From positions 14,331-22,950 of the forward strand of contig DIZZ01000262.1 in NCBI GenBank assembly GCA_002428045.1: DNA of 8,620 nucleotides. The letters are read 5' to 3'. Source of the stretch: Verrucomicrobia bacterium UBA6015. Its GTDB lineage: Bacteria > Verrucomicrobiota > Kiritimatiellia > UBA8416. The notes beneath the pieces are model-generated. The model worked only from the letters and a program-made list of their open reading frames with translations, searched no databases and was not told the origin of the DNA. Each line of letters begins with the position of its first letter. Position 1 is the first letter of the stretch. Shown one piece after another: positions 5,798 through 8,620 of this stretch. Position numbers and translations under genes: made by a program.

Positions 5798-8277
5798 AAA
5801 CCATGAATCATCATCCAAGACCATGGCAGGTTCCCCTACCGTTGCTACTGGCTACCGTGGTGGCATGGACGGGCACGGCAGTTCGCGCGGCTGACGATCC
5901 CTTACCCCCGAACGGCTTGCTCGTTCCAACAGCGGAATCCAAGGCCCGCTTTGCAGAACTAACGCAGGAGGTCGTCTATGTCCGGCGCAACATCCTCGGA
6001 TGGCAGCGGCTGCTGACCCGTATGGGCGATCCCACGGGGATGGCGCTTGACATCGACATTGCCAGCCTCGGTGAGGAGTTCGTAACCCAGGGCAACGTTC
6101 CACCCGCGTATCCCCTGATGGGCGATACCAACGATCCGCCGCCGCAAACCGTGGCGGCGGTGGATAACAGCGTGCTGGATGCCTTCCCGCCCATCCGGAA
6201 CCAGGGTAGCCAGGGATCGTGTTCGGCCTTTTCATCAACATACTATCAAATGACACACAATACCGCCCTGGCACGGGGCTGGAATGCAAAGACAGGCGGG
6301 GATACCTTTCGATTCTCGCCGAAATGGACCTACAACATGATCAACGGCGGTTCCGATAGCGGTAGCTACATTGCCGATGCCATGGCGGTGGCGGCGGATC
6401 ATGGAGCGGCACTGTGGTCAGCCTATCCTTACACCGGCAGCACGGGTGATGCAACCCCCTGGTGCCTCGACTCAAATATCTGGCAGAATGCCATTTCCTA
6501 CCGGATGCAGGCGCATTACACCATTTCAAGCATCCATACCCCAACGGGATTGAGCAACCTGAAAATCGCCCTCGACAACGGGTATGTGGCAGGCTTCGAT
6601 TCGTATAGCCCGTGGGGCTACAACGGGTGGATCCAGGGAGCGGTTTCCAATGATCCCGGGACAACCAACGATACCCCCTACATCGGGCAGCAGATCTGCA
6701 CGCATGTCGTATCCCTGGACTGGGGTCATGCCATGACGATCGTCGGTTATAATGACGATATTTGGTGCGACCTCAACACCAACGGGGTTGTCGATGCCGG
6801 GGAGAAAGGAGCACTGAAGATCGCCAACTCGTGGGGCACCGGATGGGGCAACGGAGGATACGCCTGGATGGCCTATGATGCGCTCCAGAATGAGACCGCG
6901 GTCACGAACGGCCCCGCCCCGGGGAATCGCGTCTACGCCATCGGATACGGGAATTATGCCAGCAACAGTCGCGTGTATGTATCGACGGCTCGGTCATCGT
7001 ATACCCCGACGCGTATCGGTCGCTTCACCGTCCGCCACCCCAAACGGTCTCAGATGATCATGCGGGTAGGCAAGGGAGCCGCCGGATCGGCGGTTCCATC
7101 CCAGACCTGGACTGGGGCTGCGCTTAGTGCGGACGGCGGATCGCTGGCGTTCAATGGCACAACAGGCAGTGCCGTAACAGCGACGTTTGCCCTTGACTTC
7201 TCGGGGGTAACTCCAGATCGGGGGTACCAGTATTTTATCGCCATGCAGGATACCCTGGCGGATGACCAAAACGGCGAACTGATCGACTTTGCCCTGATCG
7301 ACAACCCCAGCCAGACCATCCAGTACGTGAACCGGGCGACGGATCCGGGGGCATTCAGTCCCTCGACAGGAGTCGCCAGTGGAATCACCGCGTATGCGAG
7401 CATCGCGTTGCCGCTCGGGCTGGGCGAGCTGACCGACGTCACGCCGGCATCTGGATTGAAAGCCGGTGGCTACACGGTCACACTGCGTGGCACGGCCCTC
7501 GGAAACGGGACGGACGTTACGAATATCACGTTAGGCGCGATCAGTGCCCAGTCCATCGTGAGCCAGAGCGCCACGCAGGTGGTCATCGTGGCAGGCACTG
7601 CCGCCACCGCTGGCGTCGGGAATGTGCGTGTATTCTCCTCCAGCCAAGGGATCGCCGAACAACCCGACGGATTCACTTACACCGACAACGGGAAGCTACC
7701 TCAAGTCATTGCGTTTCCCCCGCAGCCAACACGTCGGACATCAGACACGGTGATGCTTCTGGCCACGGCATCATCGGGACTTCCGATAAGTTTCAGTGTC
7801 GCCAGCGGGCCAGCCTTGATCACTGGGGGAACCTACCTCTCGTTCAACGGGGTCGGAAACGTATCGATCACCGCCGTGCAGGCCGGCAATGAGGAATACG
7901 ATCCGGCACCGCAGGTCACCCGCACCTTCCTGGTGCTGGGCAACACGCCATTCAAAGTCCAAGCGATCGCCCTGACCAACAACGTTGTGTTGAGGTGGAC
8001 AGATCCAATGGCATCCGGGATCAGCAATCGCACCGTCCACGTCCGCAGTTCAACCGCTGGTTATCCGCTGACCGCCGCATCCGGCGCATTTATGTACACC
8101 GGTACGAACAGCCTGTACACGCACACGAACCTGACGCCTTACCAGACCTATTACTACAGCATATTTGTCAGCCAGAATGGCTCGACGTTCATCGTGCCGA
8201 ACACCACACCACCCGCTGGTGATCCGATCATTACGTCCATCGACGAGATCGGACAGACAGGAGGAAACGAACCATGA
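5794..8277 (+). CDS. Secreted papain-family (C1A) cysteine protease with TIG, Ig-like and FN3-like C-terminal domains
   Basis: This gene encodes 827 residues from a GTG start overlapping the upstream TGA. The signal peptide spans about 1-32 (LPLLLATVVAWTG core, cleavage near AVRA|ADD). Residues about 33-125 are probably a propeptide. The C1A catalytic domain spans about 125-390: oxyanion Gln137 and nucleophile Cys143 in NQGSQGSCSAFS, His312 in WGHAMTIVGYND, and Asn345 in KIANSWGTGWGNGGY. All papain catalytic residues are present, so it should hydrolyse peptide bonds outside the cell. An EF-hand-like loop (326-337) lies between His and Asn. Residues about 390-540 form a beta domain I cannot name; 542-635 is TIG/IPT-like (VTPASGLKAGGYTVTLRGT); 636-716 is Ig-like (FSVASGPALITGG...GNEEYDPAP); 718-805 is the FN3-like module shared with the protein encoded at 1201-5004. 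The tail, 810-827, resembles that of the upstream gene. The catalytic call is firm; substrates are unknown. Confidence 0.93.
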   Translation: MKTMNHHPRPWQVPLPLLLATVVAWTGTAVRAADDPLPPNGLLVPTAESKARFAELTQEVVYVRRNILGWQRLLTRMGDPTGMALDIDIASLGEEFVTQGNVPPAYPLMGDTNDPPPQTVAAVDNSVLDAFPPIRNQGSQGSCSAFSSTYYQMTHNTALARGWNAKTGGDTFRFSPKWTYNMINGGSDSGSYIADAMAVAADHGAALWSAYPYTGSTGDATPWCLDSNIWQNAISYRMQAHYTISSIHTPTGLSNLKIALDNGYVAGFDSYSPWGYNGWIQGAVSNDPGTTNDTPYIGQQICTHVVSLDWGHAMTIVGYNDDIWCDLNTNGVVDAGEKGALKIANSWGTGWGNGGYAWMAYDALQNETAVTNGPAPGNRVYAIGYGNYASNSRVYVSTARSSYTPTRIGRFTVRHPKRSQMIMRVGKGAAGSAVPSQTWTGAALSADGGSLAFNGTTGSAVTATFALDFSGVTPDRGYQYFIAMQDTLADDQNGELIDFALIDNPSQTIQYVNRATDPGAFSPSTGVASGITAYASIALPLGLGELTDVTPASGLKAGGYTVTLRGTALGNGTDVTNITLGAISAQSIVSQSATQVVIVAGTAATAGVGNVRVFSSSQGIAEQPDGFTYTDNGKLPQVIAFPPQPTRRTSDTVMLLATASSGLPISFSVASGPALITGGTYLSFNGVGNVSITAVQAGNEEYDPAPQVTRTFLVLGNTPFKVQAIALTNNVVLRWTDPMASGISNRTVHVRSSTAGYPLTAASGAFMYTGTNSLYTHTNLTPYQTYYYSIFVSQNGSTFIVPNTTPPAGDPIITSIDEIGQTGGNEP
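6769..6804 (+). other. EF-hand-like calcium loop inside the C1A domain
   Basis: Residues 326-337 read DLNTNGVVDAGE, which has Asp/Asn at positions 1, 3 and 5, Gly at 6, Asp at 9 and Glu at 12, as in a canonical 12-residue calcium loop. It lies between catalytic His312 and Asn345. Confidence 0.65.
7945..8205 (+). repeat. C-terminal FN3-like module, copy 2
   Basis: Residues 718-804 of the cysteine protease match the terminal module of the giant protein at 4741-5001: QAxAxTNNVxLRW, YP, YxG, HTxLTP and YxIxV. Here it is followed by about 23 extra residues ending in GQTGGNEP. Confidence 0.75.
8221..8277 (+). repeat. Duplicated 3'-end segment, copy 2 (DPII...IDExGQTGGNxP)
   Basis: This segment matches 5732-5797 in protein and DNA, with mostly synonymous differences over the last 11 codons. 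It carries AGGAGG at the same place relative to the next start codon and ends in an ATGA stop/start overlap. Confidence 0.8.
8259..8264 (+). promoter_or_regulatory. Strong Shine-Dalgarno (AGGAGG) for the metalloprotease gene
   Basis: AGGAGG lies 9 nt before ATG 8274, the same spacing as the site at 5779-5784. It is inside the end of the cysteine protease gene, so the two are probably translationally coupled. Confidence 0.8.
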
Positions 8278-8620
8278 AAGCCCTGTACGCCCTTTTGATG
8301 CTAGCCGCGTTTGGCCTGTCCAACCTGCAGGCCCAGACCACCCAGATCGACCTGCTCGTCGTGTACACCGCCGAGGCCCGTACGGCGGCAGGCGGCGAAG
8401 CCAGCCTGATTTCAAAGCTCGACGCGGCCATGGAGCAGGCCAACCTCTCCTTGTCCAACAGCTTGACCGAGACCCAACTGCGGCTCGTCCATGCCGCCGA
8501 GATTGCCTACACGGAAAGTGCTAGCATGAGCACGAACCTCGAACGGCTGCAAAGCACAAGCGATGGCTCCATGGACGACGTGCATACCCTGCGATCAACC
8601 TACGGGGCCGATCTGGTCGT
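8274..8620 (+). CDS. Secreted reprolysin-like (M12-type) metalloprotease, 5' part (3' truncated by window)
   Basis: The frame is open from ATG 8274 to the window end, giving 115 residues. The start overlaps the previous stop (ATGA) and follows a strong Shine-Dalgarno. Residues 1-20 are a signal peptide (MKALYALLMLAAFGLSNLQA, cleavage before QTT). The mature part starts at once with the N-terminal core of reprolysin-like catalytic domains: IDLLVVYTAEARTAAGG, a helix KLDAAMEQANLSLSNS, a strand TQLRLVHAAEIAYTE, then LxxLQSTSDGSMDDVHTLRSTYGADLVV, where the next strand leads to the zinc site in family members. The HExxH motif would fall past the window, so activity cannot be judged. Family members usually carry a prodomain before this point; here there is none, but a matching domain is encoded at 5024-5797. 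The family call rests on recognised sequence pattern, not a search. Confidence 0.85.
   Translation, partial: MKALYALLMLAAFGLSNLQAQTTQIDLLVVYTAEARTAAGGEASLISKLDAAMEQANLSLSNSLTETQLRLVHAAEIAYTESASMSTNLERLQSTSDGSMDDVHTLRSTYGADLV

Noticed and set aside
5803..5805. ATG at 5803 as start of the cysteine protease
   Set aside because: The AGGAGG at 5779-5784 is 18 nt away from it but 9 nt from the GTG at 5794, and the downstream gene uses the same 9-nt spacing.
5024..8620. A frameshift or nonsense mutation splitting one metalloprotease gene
   Set aside because: The two parts are 2.5 kb apart, each has its own start, ribosome binding site and export signal, and an intact gene lies between them.
1..8620. 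Promoters, rho-independent terminators, RNA genes, CRISPR arrays, insertion sequences
   Set aside because: Gaps between genes are at most 24 bp and hold no convincing promoter or hairpin plus T-run; no tRNA or rRNA features, spaced direct-repeat arrays, transposase motifs or terminal inverted repeats were seen.

Overview
The window is 8.6 kb of high-GC DNA that is almost entirely coding. It carries six genes on the + strand, two of them cut by the window edges, and the minus strand looks empty. Gaps are 12, 24 and 19 bp, followed by two overlaps of the stop/start type (GTGA and ATGA), so the set reads as one operon with neither end in view. Every protein with a visible N-terminus starts with a signal peptide or signal anchor. 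The products look like surface or secreted proteins: Thr/Asn-rich beta domains, FG-GAP propeller blades of the type GDxNxDGxLDL, choice-of-anchor D modules and FN3/Ig-like modules. This style is common in Kiritimatiellota/Verrucomicrobiota (PVC group) and some other environmental bacteria with large secretomes. That placement is inference from style; the window has no phylogenetic marker.

Layout: (1) 1-663, the 3' end of a tail-fibre-like protein with 52-residue repeats. (2) 676-1176, a small secreted beta-rich protein of unknown function. (3) 1201-5004, a 1267-residue secreted mosaic: short beta-helix-like head, three choice-of-anchor D (ASH-type) repeats, seven FG-GAP blades on a 51-residue period, an FN3-like domain, a CARDB-like domain and a C-terminal FN3-like module. 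(4) 5024-5797, a membrane-anchored or secreted protein with a Pro-rich stalk and a domain resembling the prodomain of reprolysin-like metalloproteases. (5) 5794-8277, a papain-family (C1A) cysteine protease with Cys143/His312/Asn345, followed by a TIG/IPT-like domain, an Ig-like domain and a C-terminal FN3-like module. (6) 8274-8620, the 5' end of a secreted reprolysin-like (M12-type) metalloprotease; its zinc motif would lie beyond the window.

Taken together, the operon appears to encode an extracellular system that pairs two protease classes with large adhesive or scaffolding proteins. The most interesting points are: the prodomain-like and catalytic halves of a reprolysin-like protease appear on separate genes with a cysteine protease gene between them; genes 4 and 5 share a C-terminal tail whose DNA also supplies the Shine-Dalgarno for the next gene; genes 3 and 5 share a C-terminal module that aligns without gaps over 84 residues; and an EF-hand-like loop lies between the catalytic His and Asn of the cysteine protease.
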